64,000 bases of DNA from contig CAUJEN010000122.1 of assembly GCA_963169765.1 (NCBI GenBank), positions 5,771 through 69,770 of the forward strand, given 5' to 3'. Position 1 is the stretch's first letter, and every line of letters begins with the position of its first letter. Positions 8,735-17,334 of this stretch are shown here, piece after piece. Source of the stretch: QWHO01 sp021404945. GTDB lineage: Bacteria; Vulcanimicrobiota; Xenobia; Xenobiales; QWHO01. Below the pieces are notes generated by a model. It did no database searches. It was not told the DNA's origin and worked only from the letters and a program-made list of their open reading frames with translations. The translations under genes were made by a program, and so were the position numbers.

Positions 8735-9987
8735 GCTTTCTTGAGCCGAATGCGGAAGGTCGAGCCCTGGCCGGGCTGGCTCTCGAGCTCGATGGAGCCG
8801 CCCATGCTGGCCAGCAGGCTGCGCACGATCCACAGGCCCAGGCCGGTGCCTTTGCTGGTGCCCGTGTCGCCCCGCACGAAGCGCTCGAACAGCCTCGGCT
8901 GGCGCTCGGGCGCGATGCCCGGGCCGGAGTCGATCACCTCGACCACGACCTCGTCGCCATCTGCCCGAGCCCGCACGGTGATGGGCGTGCCGCCCGGGGA
9001 ATATTTGATGGCGTTGTCGAGCAAGTTGCCGAAGACCTGCTCGAGGCGGTTGGGGTCGCCGTGCACCTTCAGCTCGCCCGGCACCTCGACCGTGATGGGG
9101 TAGAGGGCGCGGCGATTCTCGGCCAGCTTGGAGCGCGAGAACTCCACCTCCTGCTCGATGGCCGACTTGAGCTCGACCGGGGTGGGCGAAAGCTCCAGCG
9201 CGCGTTCCTCGAGCAGGGCGGTGGCATCGAGATAGGTTTCCACCAGCCGGATGGCCCGCTTGAGCGAGCCCTCCATGTCGTCGAGCACCTGCAGCGCATC
9301 CGGGCTCGGGCTCAACCGGCGCAGGAGGAAGATGCCATTCTTCAAGACCGTGAGAGGACCCTTGAGGTCGTGCGAGGCGATGGAGACGAAGGCCGACATG
9401 GCCGCGCTCCAGGCTTCCATCTCGCGAGAGTGGACCTGCTCGCGGTGCTGCTCTTTGAGAGCCTCCTCGCGCTCGTGGATGAGGCGGGCGTTCTCGACGC
9501 AGATGGCCGCCTGGGCCACGAAAGAAGGCAGAATCTCTTTGTGGCCGGCGGAGAAGCGCGAGGTGATGCGGCTATCGAGGTAGATCAGGCCGATCAGGCG
9601 CTCTTGCACGATCATCGGCTCGATCAGGATGGAGCGCAGGCCGTAGAGCTCGACCGAGCGGGAAGGGTCGGCTTCGTCCAGGGCGTTCTGCCGGTCCACC
9701 CGCTGGCGGGTGCGCAGGGCGTGCAGGATGGACTTCTTGCTGGGCGTGAACTCCTCTTCGTCGAGCTCGGTGGCGTCCATCCGGTGGACGGCTTTGACCC
9801 GCAGCGACTCTTCCGGGCTCTTGACCCGGGAGTCGATCAGGATCACGAAACCCCGCTCGGCCCCGGTGAACAGCACGGCCGAGGCCAGAATTTTCTGCAA
9901 CAGCTCATCTTGATCGAGCACGGCGGTGATGGATCGAGAGACCTCGATGAGCCGGACGACCGCCTCGGGGGGGGCTTCAGGCGCCAT
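8731..9987 (-). CDS. Cytosolic GAF-domain sensor histidine kinase
   Basis: A 418-residue soluble kinase without transmembrane segments. A GAF domain occupies about residues 15-175 (AERGFVILID, LIGLIYLDSR, FVAQAAICVENARLI). A linker helix leads to a HisKA box (FVSIASHDLKGPLTVLKNG) and a HATPase domain with N box (GNLLDNAIKYSP), DSGPGIAPE and GTGLGLWIV. ATG start with AAGGGAG seven bases upstream. It is an orphan: no response regulator follows, and the convergent NarL-type regulator already has a partner. Cross-talk between the two systems is possible but is inference. Confidence 0.93.
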   Translation of the reverse strand: MAPEAPPEAVVRLIEVSRSITAVLDQDELLQKILASAVLFTGAERGFVILIDSRVKSPEESLRVKAVHRMDATELDEEEFTPSKKSILHALRTRQRVDRQNALDEADPSRSVELYGLRSILIEPMIVQERLIGLIYLDSRITSRFSAGHKEILPSFVAQAAICVENARLIHEREEALKEQHREQVHSREMEAWSAAMSAFVSIASHDLKGPLTVLKNGIFLLRRLSPSPDALQVLDDMEGSLKRAIRLVETYLDATALLEERALELSPTPVELKSAIEQEVEFSRSKLAENRRALYPITVEVPGELKVHGDPNRLEQVFGNLLDNAIKYSPGGTPITVRARADGDEVVVEVIDSGPGIAPERQPRLFERFVRGDTGTSKGTGLGLWIVRSLLASMGGSIELESQPGQGSTFRIRLKKA

Positions 9988-10157
9988 GGGCGCTCCCTTC
10001 GGTTTCAGTCCCGGGCATTCCGCCTGCAGAGCAAAAATCCACCAGCTGTGTCCCCTTCTTGAGCCCGAGAGCTGGGCGCGGGGTTACTGCATCGAAACGG
10101 AGGCATTCCGCGCTTCTCGGAGACTCGGCGGATTCGGGAAGGACTTCGTTAGCGGGA

Positions 10158-11168
10158 TTAGAGCCAACCCTCGCGGGCCATCAGCGAGCGCAGCTTGCGC
10201 AAGGCCCGCCCCTCTTGCTGGCGGACGGCTTCCTTGCTGACTCCAAAGGTTTCGGCCAGCTCTTGCAGGGTGCGAACCTCCTGGTTGCCCAGACCGAAAC
10301 GAAGCTCGAGGAGTTGCCGCTCGCGCTCGGTCAAGAGAGAAAAGAGGTAGCCCCAGTCGGCCCGGTCGAGAGCGTCAGAGGAGATGCCCGTCTCGCTCGC
10401 GAGCAGGTCCTTGAGGCGGGTGTCGGAGGTATCATCCCCCACCGGAGTCTCCAGCGAAACCGGCTCCTGGGCCATGGTCAGGATGTTCTTCAGGCGCCGC
10501 AGCGACTTCTTCTCCATCTCCACGACCTTTTGCTGGACCCGCGGGTCGCTGGGGGGAAGGTCTTGCTTGAGGGCGCGCGAGAGCTTTTTGCGCACCTTCT
10601 CGGGAGAGACCGGGAAGAGCTGCTTGCTGGCTCGCTCGAGGGTCGGCTTCTCACCATCCTTCTTGAAGGCCTGGGCGGAAATGCGTCCGTATTTGTGCAC
10701 GATCTCGGTGACGTGTACGGGCAGCCGGATGGAGCGGCCCTTGTTGGCGATGGAGCGACTGATGGCCTGGCGGATCCACCAGCAGGCATAGGTGGAGAAG
10801 CGACAACCGCGGTCCGGGTCGAATTTCTCGACCGCTTCCATCAGCCCCATGTTGCCCTCTTGCACCAGGTCCTGGAAGTTCAGCCCCATTCCCAGGAACT
10901 TGCGGGCCATGCTCAAGACCAGTCGCAGGTTGGCTTCGATCAAGCGCTCGCGGGCCTCCTGGTCGCCTTGCCGGATGCGCTCAGCCAGGTCTCGCTCTTG
11001 CTCGCGGGTCAGCAGCTCGACCTGGTAGACCTCGCGAAGGTATGCCGTGAGACTGCTGAAGTCTTGCTGCTCGTCGGCCTTGTCAGGCTTCCAGGTCTTG
11101 AGGCTGCGGCGGGCCTGCCGGTCTTCCTGGGAGGTTTCCGGAAGATTTTCAATGTCAACAGCGAGCAT
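10158..11168 (-). CDS. RNA polymerase sigma-70 family factor, primary/group 2 type
   Basis: A 336-residue sigma factor. Region 1.2/2 is clear (LTAYLREVYQVELLTREQERDLAERI, LIEANLRLVLSMARKF, FQDLVQEGNMGLMEAVEKFDP). Region 2.4 (FSTYACWWIRQAISRSI) is followed by the RSIRLPVHV stretch typical of RpoD/RpoS-like factors, then region 3. Region 4 has LLTERERQLLELRFG and a helix-turn-helix (LQELAETFGVSKEAVRQQEGRALRKLR). The long acidic region 1.1 of a housekeeping factor is absent, so it may be an alternative group 2 factor. Start ATG at 11168 has GGAGGAT at a good distance. Confidence 0.93.
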   Translation of the reverse strand: MLAVDIENLPETSQEDRQARRSLKTWKPDKADEQQDFSSLTAYLREVYQVELLTREQERDLAERIRQGDQEARERLIEANLRLVLSMARKFLGMGLNFQDLVQEGNMGLMEAVEKFDPDRGCRFSTYACWWIRQAISRSIANKGRSIRLPVHVTEIVHKYGRISAQAFKKDGEKPTLERASKQLFPVSPEKVRKKLSRALKQDLPPSDPRVQQKVVEMEKKSLRRLKNILTMAQEPVSLETPVGDDTSDTRLKDLLASETGISSDALDRADWGYLFSLLTERERQLLELRFGLGNQEVRTLQELAETFGVSKEAVRQQEGRALRKLRSLMAREGWL

Positions 11169-11293
11169 GGTGCGATCCTCCTACCTGACCCCATGGTAGA
11201 GGTGAAGGGGGGGTACGGTCGTCATACCAGGGTATGATGTTTCTGAAGTGTTAACTGGACTTTTCCAAAATATGTGCTAGGTCCCCGCCGGGG

Positions 11294-11322
11294 TTGGCTT
11301 TTGGGCTCTTGTCTGGTATTCT
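11294..11322 (+). promoter_or_regulatory. Predicted sigma-70 promoter for the first T2SS-F gene
   Basis: TTGGCT at 11294-11299, a 17-base spacer and TATTCT at 11317-11322, four of six matches to the consensus in each box. It lies about 65 bases before the TTG start of the T2SS-F-like gene, in the divergent interval that also serves the sigma factor gene. Confidence 0.5.
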
Positions 11323-11385
11323 AGACCGGGTGGTGGGAGCGAGCAGAGCGAGATGAAGAGTGCCTGAAAGGTCGGGAGGGTTTGT

Positions 11386-12516
11386 TTGGTTCCTTCCACG
11401 TCGGTTCGTGCTTCGAGTTTCTCCGCGCTGAGGCGAACGACCACGGCTCCGCGTCCTGAGCTTCCCCCACTCAAGAGGATGCCCGGCCAGCAGTCGATGG
11501 CCGTCTTCTTTCGCTCGCTGGCGGTCATGTTTCAAGGCGGCGTGACCATTGACCGAGCGCTTTCCCTGCTCAGCGTCCAGGAAGATCAGGCCATGGCCGA
11601 GGTGTGCAAGCGCATGGCCGATCAGGTGCGCCACGGCCACTCCCTTTCTCAGGCCATGGCCAAGAACGAGCCCGCCTTCACCAAGATGCACTACAAGCTG
11701 GTCCAGGTGGGCGAGGCGACCGGCAACCTGGACACGATCTTGGAGCAGTTGAGCCACTACGAGGAAAAGCGTCGGGCCACCACCATGAAAGTCAAGAGCG
11801 CCCTGACCTATCCGGCCTTTCTGTTTGCCATCTGCTGCCTGATGCTGATGATCCTGCCGCCCTACATGCTGGGGGGCATCTTCCAGGTCATCCAGTCGTC
11901 GGGCGCGGAGCTTCCGCTGATCAGCAAGGTGGTGCTGGGAACCGCCATGTGGATGCGCACGCCGACGTTCTACGTGGCGCTGGTGGCCGTGCTGGTGGGC
12001 GGCTTCTACCTGGGCCGCAAGGTCTGGACCAAACCAGAGTCGCGCCTGGCCCTGCAGCGCTTTGCTCTGGACGCTCCCGGCCTGGGCAAGCTGGTGCGGG
12101 CGCTGGGTCTGAGCCGTTTTGCTCGAGCCTGGAGCATCCAGGTCGCCGTCGGGGTGGCTCCGGTGGCCGCCCTGCAACTGGCCGCCGAGTCCACCATGGA
12201 CCCCTGCCTGGAAGAGGACATCTCCCACAGCGTCACGGCCCTGCGCGACGGTTGCTCGATGCAGGCCAGCCTGGACGCCAGTGGCTATTTCCCCTCGCTC
12301 TTCTTGCAGATGGTGGCCGTGGGCGAGGAATCCGGCGGCCTCGAGGCCATGGTGAGCCGGGTGGCCCAGATTTACGAAGGCCAGCTCGATCACACCCTGG
12401 ACACGCTGACCGCTCTGCTCGAGCCCTTCGTGATGCTGGTGATGGGAGCCATCGTGGGCGTCATCGTGGTGGCCACCATGCTGCCGATGATGCAGGTGCT
12501 GAACTCGTTCAGCTAG
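11386..12516 (+). CDS. Type II secretion F / PilC-family inner-membrane protein
   Basis: A 376-residue platform protein of type II secretion or type IV pilus-like machines. It carries two T2SSF repeats: the first begins near FFRSLAVMFQGGVTIDRALSLL, with VGEATGNLDTILEQLSHYEE; the second begins near LSRFARAWSIQVAVGVAPVAALQLA, with VGEESGGLEAMVSRVAQIYE. Membrane helices sit at about 140-160, 185-205 and at the C-terminus. The N-terminal beta-alpha domain of standard PilC/GspF (about 60 residues) is absent. Start TTG at 11386 has GGGAGGG upstream. It faces and overlaps by 8 bases the end of the pilin-kinase operon. No GspE/PilB ATPase or prepilin peptidase is nearby. Confidence 0.88.
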   Translation: MVPSTSVRASSFSALRRTTTAPRPELPPLKRMPGQQSMAVFFRSLAVMFQGGVTIDRALSLLSVQEDQAMAEVCKRMADQVRHGHSLSQAMAKNEPAFTKMHYKLVQVGEATGNLDTILEQLSHYEEKRRATTMKVKSALTYPAFLFAICCLMLMILPPYMLGGIFQVIQSSGAELPLISKVVLGTAMWMRTPTFYVALVAVLVGGFYLGRKVWTKPESRLALQRFALDAPGLGKLVRALGLSRFARAWSIQVAVGVAPVAALQLAAESTMDPCLEEDISHSVTALRDGCSMQASLDASGYFPSLFLQMVAVGEESGGLEAMVSRVAQIYEGQLDHTLDTLTALLEPFVMLVMGAIVGVIVVATMLPMMQVLNSFS

Positions 12517-14275
12517 CCACGTTGGTGTTGTAGCTCCTGGGCTTCTCCTGCGGGGCGACCGCCAACTCGGGCGCGCTCTCGCCTCGATCTTGAGCTGCCT
12601 TCTGCAGGGCTTCCAGGCACTCCTCAAGATTGGGATAGCGCTCGGAGGGGTCTTTGGCCAGCATCCGTAGCACCACTTTGTCGATCGAGTCCGGGATCTC
12701 GGGCCGCCATTCGCGCATGGAGACGACCTTCTCGCTCAAGTGGCTGAAGAGCAGCGCCACCGAGTCTTCGTTGGCGAAGGGGCGCCGTCCGGTCAGGATC
12801 TCGTAGAAAGTGATCCCCAGCGAATACTGGTCCGAGCTCTTGTTCATGCCGCCGCCCGTGATCTGCTCGGGGGAGACGTAAGCGGGCGTGCCCAATACCG
12901 AGCCCGACTGGGTGATCTGGGTGTTGACGGCCTGATCGCGCGCCAGACCGAAGTCCATGATCTTGATGCGGCCGTCTTTGGTGACCATGATGTTGTCGGG
13001 CTTGATGTCGCGGTGGACCACTCCCTCTTTGTGGGCGTGGGCCAGGCCCCGGAGCATCTGCTCGAAGTAATGCAACGCCTCGCCGATGGGGAAGTTGGGA
13101 CGCACGTAGTCGCGCAGGGGAGCTCCTTCGACAAGCTCCATCGCGAGGTAGAGGTGCCCGTCCTTGTCGCCAAAGTCCACCACCCGCACGATGGCCGGGT
13201 CACTGAGCTTTCTGCTGACCTGGATCTCGCGCTGGAATCGCTTGCGGAACTCGTCGTTCTCGGAAAGGTCCAGGTTCATCAGCTTGAGGGCCACTGCGGG
13301 GGCTTCGTCGCCGAGCAGGAGATCGTCGTCGCTGATGGCTTTGTAGACCACAGCCATGCCGCCTGCGCCCAGTTTGCTCATCACGCGCCAGTTGCCGAGC
13401 AGCGTGCCGATCCACTTGTCTTCTCTGTTCAGGGCCATCTTCTCCAGGTCGGCCAGACGAGCCTCGCGGGCGCGCAAAAAGCGCATGACCTTGCGCCGCC
13501 TGAGCTCGAACACGGTGGCTCCACCCAGCGCGGCCAGTAGCAGGGGAATGCCAATTGCCAGTTGTACGGGGTGGAGCCTGGCGTACCAGTAGACGGGAGC
13601 CCACCAGTGCGTGGGCGCGAGTTGGTAGGAGTCCACGCCGGGAAAGCGCCCCCCTTGCTTGGGAATGGTGATGATTCCGGTGGCGGTCATGGGGGCGGAG
13701 TTATGGTAATACTTGACGTTGCGAAACTCGACGACAGGGTCCTTTTCGCTTTTCGACTCCGGGTGCCAGAAATCGGAACGGGTGAAGCGGATGGGCTGAC
13801 AGGAGATTCCGATCGGCTTGCCCTGCGCGCTTGGGCTGGAGACATTGCTCAGGACCACCTCGGCTCCGGGCGGGTAGGTCCAGAAGACGACGGTCGTTTC
13901 GTAGTTTGGCTTCAAATCGACGTACGGCCCCTCCTTGGGAGGAGGCCAGACACCCTGGCGCAGGCTTTCCCACTGATCCCGCGCCCTGGCCTGCAACATT
14001 CCCTGGCTGAGGACAGGATCATAGAGGGTGACCCACTCCTCGAGATGGCCCTCGGACCGAAAAATCAGGGTGTAGCTCGGTTGCCCTTGGAGTTTGTCCA
14101 GGTCGAGCTCGATCGGCTCCCTGGTCGTTCCCAGGGGCTCAGGTGGCTTGTTGGGATCGACTCGTAGAAAAATTTGCGCGTTGAACTTGCCGTCCACGGA
14201 GGTCTTGAACTGGACTCTGACCTTCTCAGCCAGAGCCGAGCCGGTCAGCAGCAAAAGCAGGATCAGGACTCTCAA
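12509..14275 (-). CDS. Exported-N-terminus transmembrane Ser/Thr protein kinase
   Basis: A 588-residue kinase. Signal peptide at 1-16, then a probable extracytoplasmic region with a PEGA-like segment (YPPGAEVVLSN, about 134-165), one transmembrane helix at about 238-257, a basic juxtamembrane helix and a C-terminal kinase domain (about 298-560). Kinase motifs are intact: glycine loop GAGGMA (303-308), VALK with K331, HRDIKPDN with D423, DFG with D441, and an APE-like SPEQ. Unlike most bacterial Hanks kinases, the sensor precedes the kinase. TTG start at 14275 overlaps the upstream prepilin stop (TTGA), so kinase and pilins are coupled. It may respond to, or phosphorylate, the pilus-like machinery; this is inference. 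Confidence 0.9.
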   Translation of the reverse strand: MRVLILLLLLTGSALAEKVRVQFKTSVDGKFNAQIFLRVDPNKPPEPLGTTREPIELDLDKLQGQPSYTLIFRSEGHLEEWVTLYDPVLSQGMLQARARDQWESLRQGVWPPPKEGPYVDLKPNYETTVVFWTYPPGAEVVLSNVSSPSAQGKPIGISCQPIRFTRSDFWHPESKSEKDPVVEFRNVKYYHNSAPMTATGIITIPKQGGRFPGVDSYQLAPTHWWAPVYWYARLHPVQLAIGIPLLLAALGGATVFELRRRKVMRFLRAREARLADLEKMALNREDKWIGTLLGNWRVMSKLGAGGMAVVYKAISDDDLLLGDEAPAVALKLMNLDLSENDEFRKRFQREIQVSRKLSDPAIVRVVDFGDKDGHLYLAMELVEGAPLRDYVRPNFPIGEALHYFEQMLRGLAHAHKEGVVHRDIKPDNIMVTKDGRIKIMDFGLARDQAVNTQITQSGSVLGTPAYVSPEQITGGGMNKSSDQYSLGITFYEILTGRRPFANEDSVALLFSHLSEKVVSMREWRPEIPDSIDKVVLRMLAKDPSERYPNLEECLEALQKAAQDRGESAPELAVAPQEKPRSYNTNVAS

Positions 14276-14913
14276 CTGTCGTTCCGCACGGTCACCGCCC
14301 GACGAAGCTCGAGAGTCTCGAGCTTCTGGGAATGGGGCACCGTTTGCTGCAAAGTCAGCCTGATCTCGATCAGCGAGCGGCCCGGGTTGGTCACCGTGAA
14401 TGCTTCCACATCGCCGGCCAGAGTCATCTCGGTGGCGTTGGACTGGTTGGCGATCTGGAGCAGATCGGCGGGAGAGATGCGCAGCGGACGGCTGGCGTTG
14501 AAGGGCAGTCCCAGGGCCGGCGGATCAGGAGGATAGGTTTCGCGCGTCAGCTTGCGCAGAGTAGGATAATAGAAGTAGCAGACCGCCCCTGTCTCCCAGA
14601 CCTGCGAGGTATCCGAGCTCGAGAGCAGACGCACGATCCCGATTCCGGTGGGGTCGGCCGCGTTGGGGGGCAGGAAGCCTACCGAGCCGATCGAGGCTTG
14701 CTCCAGGTCGTTCACCATGCGGTTGATGGCAATGGCTCCCCGCTGCTGCATCTCGGCCCGAATCGAGCCCTGGGCCGACATCGTCATGGCCGGGAAGAGG
14801 AAGTTGATGACCATGAGGCCGAGCAGGGCGACCACGATGCATGCCACCATCATCTCGACCACGGACATGCCGCGTCGACTCTGGAGTCTCAGGGCTTGAG
14901 CTTGCTGACCCAC
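14272..14913 (-). CDS. Prepilin-like protein (type IV pilin N-methylation motif)
   Basis: About 213 residues. The leader ends in SRRG, then MSVVEMMVACIVVALLGLMVINFL: cleavage after Gly, Glu at position +5 and a hydrophobic helix, the class III signal for prepilin peptidase. The body has FLPPNAADPTG and SDTSQVWETGAVCYFYY segments, like PilW/GspJ-type minor pilins. I chose GTG at 14913 (preceded by GAGGGA) over a TTG at 14955 because it gives a normal leader length. The start overlaps the preceding prepilin end by 25 bases and its stop overlaps the kinase start. Confidence 0.82.
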   Translation of the reverse strand: MGQQAQALRLQSRRGMSVVEMMVACIVVALLGLMVINFLFPAMTMSAQGSIRAEMQQRGAIAINRMVNDLEQASIGSVGFLPPNAADPTGIGIVRLLSSSDTSQVWETGAVCYFYYPTLRKLTRETYPPDPPALGLPFNASRPLRISPADLLQIANQSNATEMTLAGDVEAFTVTNPGRSLIEIRLTLQQTVPHSQKLETLELRRAVTVRNDS

Positions 14914-15284
14914 ACTTCCCTCTGCACCGCTCGGGTCGCGCTTTGAAAGGTCCAACTGACCCGGACCCGCACCCCTTTGACGAGGTCAGCCCGGGTCCCT
15001 GGCACGTCGAAGATGGTCAACTCGGGCCGATAGACCACGGCGTTGACCGTGCGCGTGGCCAGGTTGGTGGGCCCACCCACGGGCAGCGTGTCGAAGGGCT
15101 CAGCTCGATAGATCTCCACCCAGGTCTGGGCCTCTTGCTCGGCGACGATCTGGCATTCGCCGCGCTTGAGCGCATACATCGACGAAGGGAAGAGGTTGAA
15201 GACGGCCAGCATGACCAGGCAGAGCACGAAGCAGGAGGCGATCGTCTCCATCAAGGTCATGCCCCGCCGGGGGAGAGTTACCAC
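14889..15284 (-). CDS. Prepilin-like minor pilin
   Basis: A 131-residue protein with leader MVTLPRRG and mature start MTLMETIASCFVLCLVMLAVF: cleavage after Gly, Glu at +5, then the pilin helix. The small C-terminal domain includes LVKGVRVRVSWTF, common in PilV/GspI-type minor pilins. GTG start at 15284 overlaps the upstream PilX-like gene by 7 bases. It belongs to a four-gene operon (PilX-like, two prepilins, kinase). Confidence 0.85.
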   Translation of the reverse strand: MVTLPRRGMTLMETIASCFVLCLVMLAVFNLFPSSMYALKRGECQIVAEQEAQTWVEIYRAEPFDTLPVGGPTNLATRTVNAVVYRPELTIFDVPGTRADLVKGVRVRVSWTFQSATRAVQREVWVSKLKP

Positions 15285-17167
15285 TGGTCGCCCCAGTAAA
15301 GCACCTTCATCTTGTCGCGCAGGTTGGCAAATAGGCCGTCATTGAGGCTGATCGTAAACTCCTCTCCAATTTGGGGAGTCGAGCCGGACCCCCAGTCGGA
15401 AGCCGGGGAGTTGTCGGCAAGATAGTCATTCATCTCAATCAGGGGTAAGCTGGCCTCGTAGTCGCTCACCAGCGAGTTCTGGACGTAGGTCTCAATGTAT
15501 TTCGGCCCGGGAGGTGCCGGGGCCGGATAGCCAGTGAAGAACGTCCGATCGATGTTGGTGTCGTCACCGGCAGAATATTCAGCACCTAACTCGGAGCTCA
15601 TTTGATTCCGGAGCGTACTCAGAAGGTCAGTGTAACTTACTGTGGTGGCCGGTTGACTGCCCACCTGAACTTGCCATTGAACCTGCCCGGCCAGCGTCGC
15701 CGCGTCCGGCACCGCGTAGCTTGGGGGCGGACCCGGCTGGTAAAAGAAAGAAGGAGGGGGAGCCGTGCTCAGCACCGGCTTGAAGGAAAATGGGACCAGG
15801 TCTGGACAACTTGGCGATAGATGATTCGTCGGTCGATAGGTATTCGATATCGCTGAGGCCGGCCCGTTCCAGGGGCCAGGGCTAGGTGGGAACGCGCTCA
15901 CTGAACCTCCGCCAACGGTGATGGAGAAGTCGGTGGCACTCTCGTTGTAGGCGATGTCGGTATTGTTCAAAGTAACCTGGCTACCAGCGCCTGACGCATT
16001 CGCCACGGTTGCTCCACCGAGGGTGACCCAGTCTGCACTCAGGTCTCCCTCGGTATAGATGAGGCCTTTGATCTGGGCCTGGTCGGCCTGGTTGGCCTGC
16101 AGCTTGAGGCCCTGGCCGGCCAGGATGGCCGCCACGTTATCGCTGGCCTGCACCCCTCCACCGAAAACCTCGATGCTGCCGGTGACGATCACCGCCCCTT
16201 TGCCTGAAATTCCTCCATTGACGGACAGATTCCCATCCACGTAGAGAACGCCTGAATCCAGCTTCAGCCCCCCTGACACGAAGAGATCTCCACTGCTGCG
16301 GGTCCAGTTGTCCACCTCCAGGTTGCTCTGGTTTCCGCTCACCGTAACCAATCCAGGCTTGCTGGCTGGATCGTAGTCGCTCAGGTTCAGCTTGGGAAGA
16401 TAGGTTTTGTCGCTGTTTGGCAGGACCGAGCCATCCACCACGACGGTGCCCGTGTCGTAATCGATGCCTCCCACGGCCCGTGCATCTCCCGTAATGTGAA
16501 TGCCTGTCCCCTGAAGGTTCATGGCCTGGGACGCGTCGTTGGAGTTGCTGGCGATGTCCCCGGGATTGAGCTGGTCAGGGGGGATGCTGGCCAGCCCTCC
16601 GCTAGCGAGAAGGGACAGATCGTCCAGGGAGACGACTTTCAGGCCGCCATTGCTGGTGATTCGGCCTGAGGAAGCGATGGAAAAGGGAAACTTGGGGATC
16701 AGGAGGACTGCTTCGACGCGCCGCTCCACCCCGTTGCAGCGACCCACTCCGATGACGTGAATTCCGTGGGCTGGAACCACCCGCCCCAGGGCGCCGATCT
16801 TGGAGACGTCAGCGGTGATGTTGTTGGTCGAGTGGGGAATTTGCTGGGCTTGGGCCTGAAGCTCGTCAAAGCAAGCAACACCAGAGCCAGGAGGCTCACT
16901 GGCGGGAACCGGTAGGGTCACTGTCCCGGCAAAATCTGGATTGGAGGCCTCACGGTCGGTGATGACCCGGTCGATGGCCATGGCCACCACCGACTCTGCT
17001 CGGTTTCGTGCGACCTCGGCATTACTCAACCGGTTGCTTACTGATAAGTGAGAGAAGCTGACGCTGGCCACGGTGAAGGCCAGAGTGACCATAATGGTGA
17101 TGACGACCAGTGTGTTGGCAAGTCCAACCCCTCGCAGCAAGAGGCGCAACCGTGCTTTCTTGAACAT
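15278..17167 (-). CDS. PilX-like N-terminal anchor protein with long beta-rich repeat domain
   Basis: A 629-residue protein. A pilin-like helix follows a basic leader (RLLLRGVGLANTLVVITIMVTLAF) but lacks the +5 Glu. Beyond it are many short hydrophobic strands with glycine turns (SGRITSNGGLKVVS, DLFVSGGLKLDSGVLYVDGNLSVNGG, GAVIVTGSIEVFGGG), a beta-helix or bactofilin-like pattern as in DUF7305/PilX-type surface proteins. The C-terminus is Pro- and Asn-rich with Tyr-Asp segments. ATG at 17167 with GGAGGAG just upstream was chosen; an earlier in-frame start at 17254 lacks a ribosome site. First gene of the pilin-kinase operon and related in plan to the protein at 54400-55758. Confidence 0.75.
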   Translation of the reverse strand: MFKKARLRLLLRGVGLANTLVVITIMVTLAFTVASVSFSHLSVSNRLSNAEVARNRAESVVAMAIDRVITDREASNPDFAGTVTLPVPASEPPGSGVACFDELQAQAQQIPHSTNNITADVSKIGALGRVVPAHGIHVIGVGRCNGVERRVEAVLLIPKFPFSIASSGRITSNGGLKVVSLDDLSLLASGGLASIPPDQLNPGDIASNSNDASQAMNLQGTGIHITGDARAVGGIDYDTGTVVVDGSVLPNSDKTYLPKLNLSDYDPASKPGLVTVSGNQSNLEVDNWTRSSGDLFVSGGLKLDSGVLYVDGNLSVNGGISGKGAVIVTGSIEVFGGGVQASDNVAAILAGQGLKLQANQADQAQIKGLIYTEGDLSADWVTLGGATVANASGAGSQVTLNNTDIAYNESATDFSITVGGGSVSAFPPSPGPWNGPASAISNTYRPTNHLSPSCPDLVPFSFKPVLSTAPPPSFFYQPGPPPSYAVPDAATLAGQVQWQVQVGSQPATTVSYTDLLSTLRNQMSSELGAEYSAGDDTNIDRTFFTGYPAPAPPGPKYIETYVQNSLVSDYEASLPLIEMNDYLADNSPASDWGSGSTPQIGEEFTISLNDGLFANLRDKMKVLYWGDQW

Positions 17168-17277
17168 GACTCCTCCGTCCCGCACGTCAACTTTGTCCTC
17201 ACCACCCATTGAGGAGTGTAGCAGAAGAATGGTCAGCCGGCTACGCTGGAACACTGATTAAGAGTGGTTAACAAAGC

Positions 17278-17306
17278 TTGCTGACAGCGCGCCCGGATGC
17301 TACACT
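17278..17306 (+). promoter_or_regulatory. Predicted sigma-70 promoter for the exported RTX-type domain gene
   Basis: TTGCTG at 17278-17283, a 17-base spacer and TACACT at 17301-17306. It precedes a GGAGGTG ribosome site (17321-17327) and an ATG at 17335, giving a 5' leader of about 20 bases. It lies in the divergent interval with the PilX-like gene. Confidence 0.6.
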
Positions 17307-17334
17307 CGAGCAAGACCACTGGAGGTGCGATTTA

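Noticed and set aside
9988..10157. Terminator or RNA between the sigma factor and the GAF kinase
   Set aside because: No stem of useful length followed by T residues; nothing supportable.
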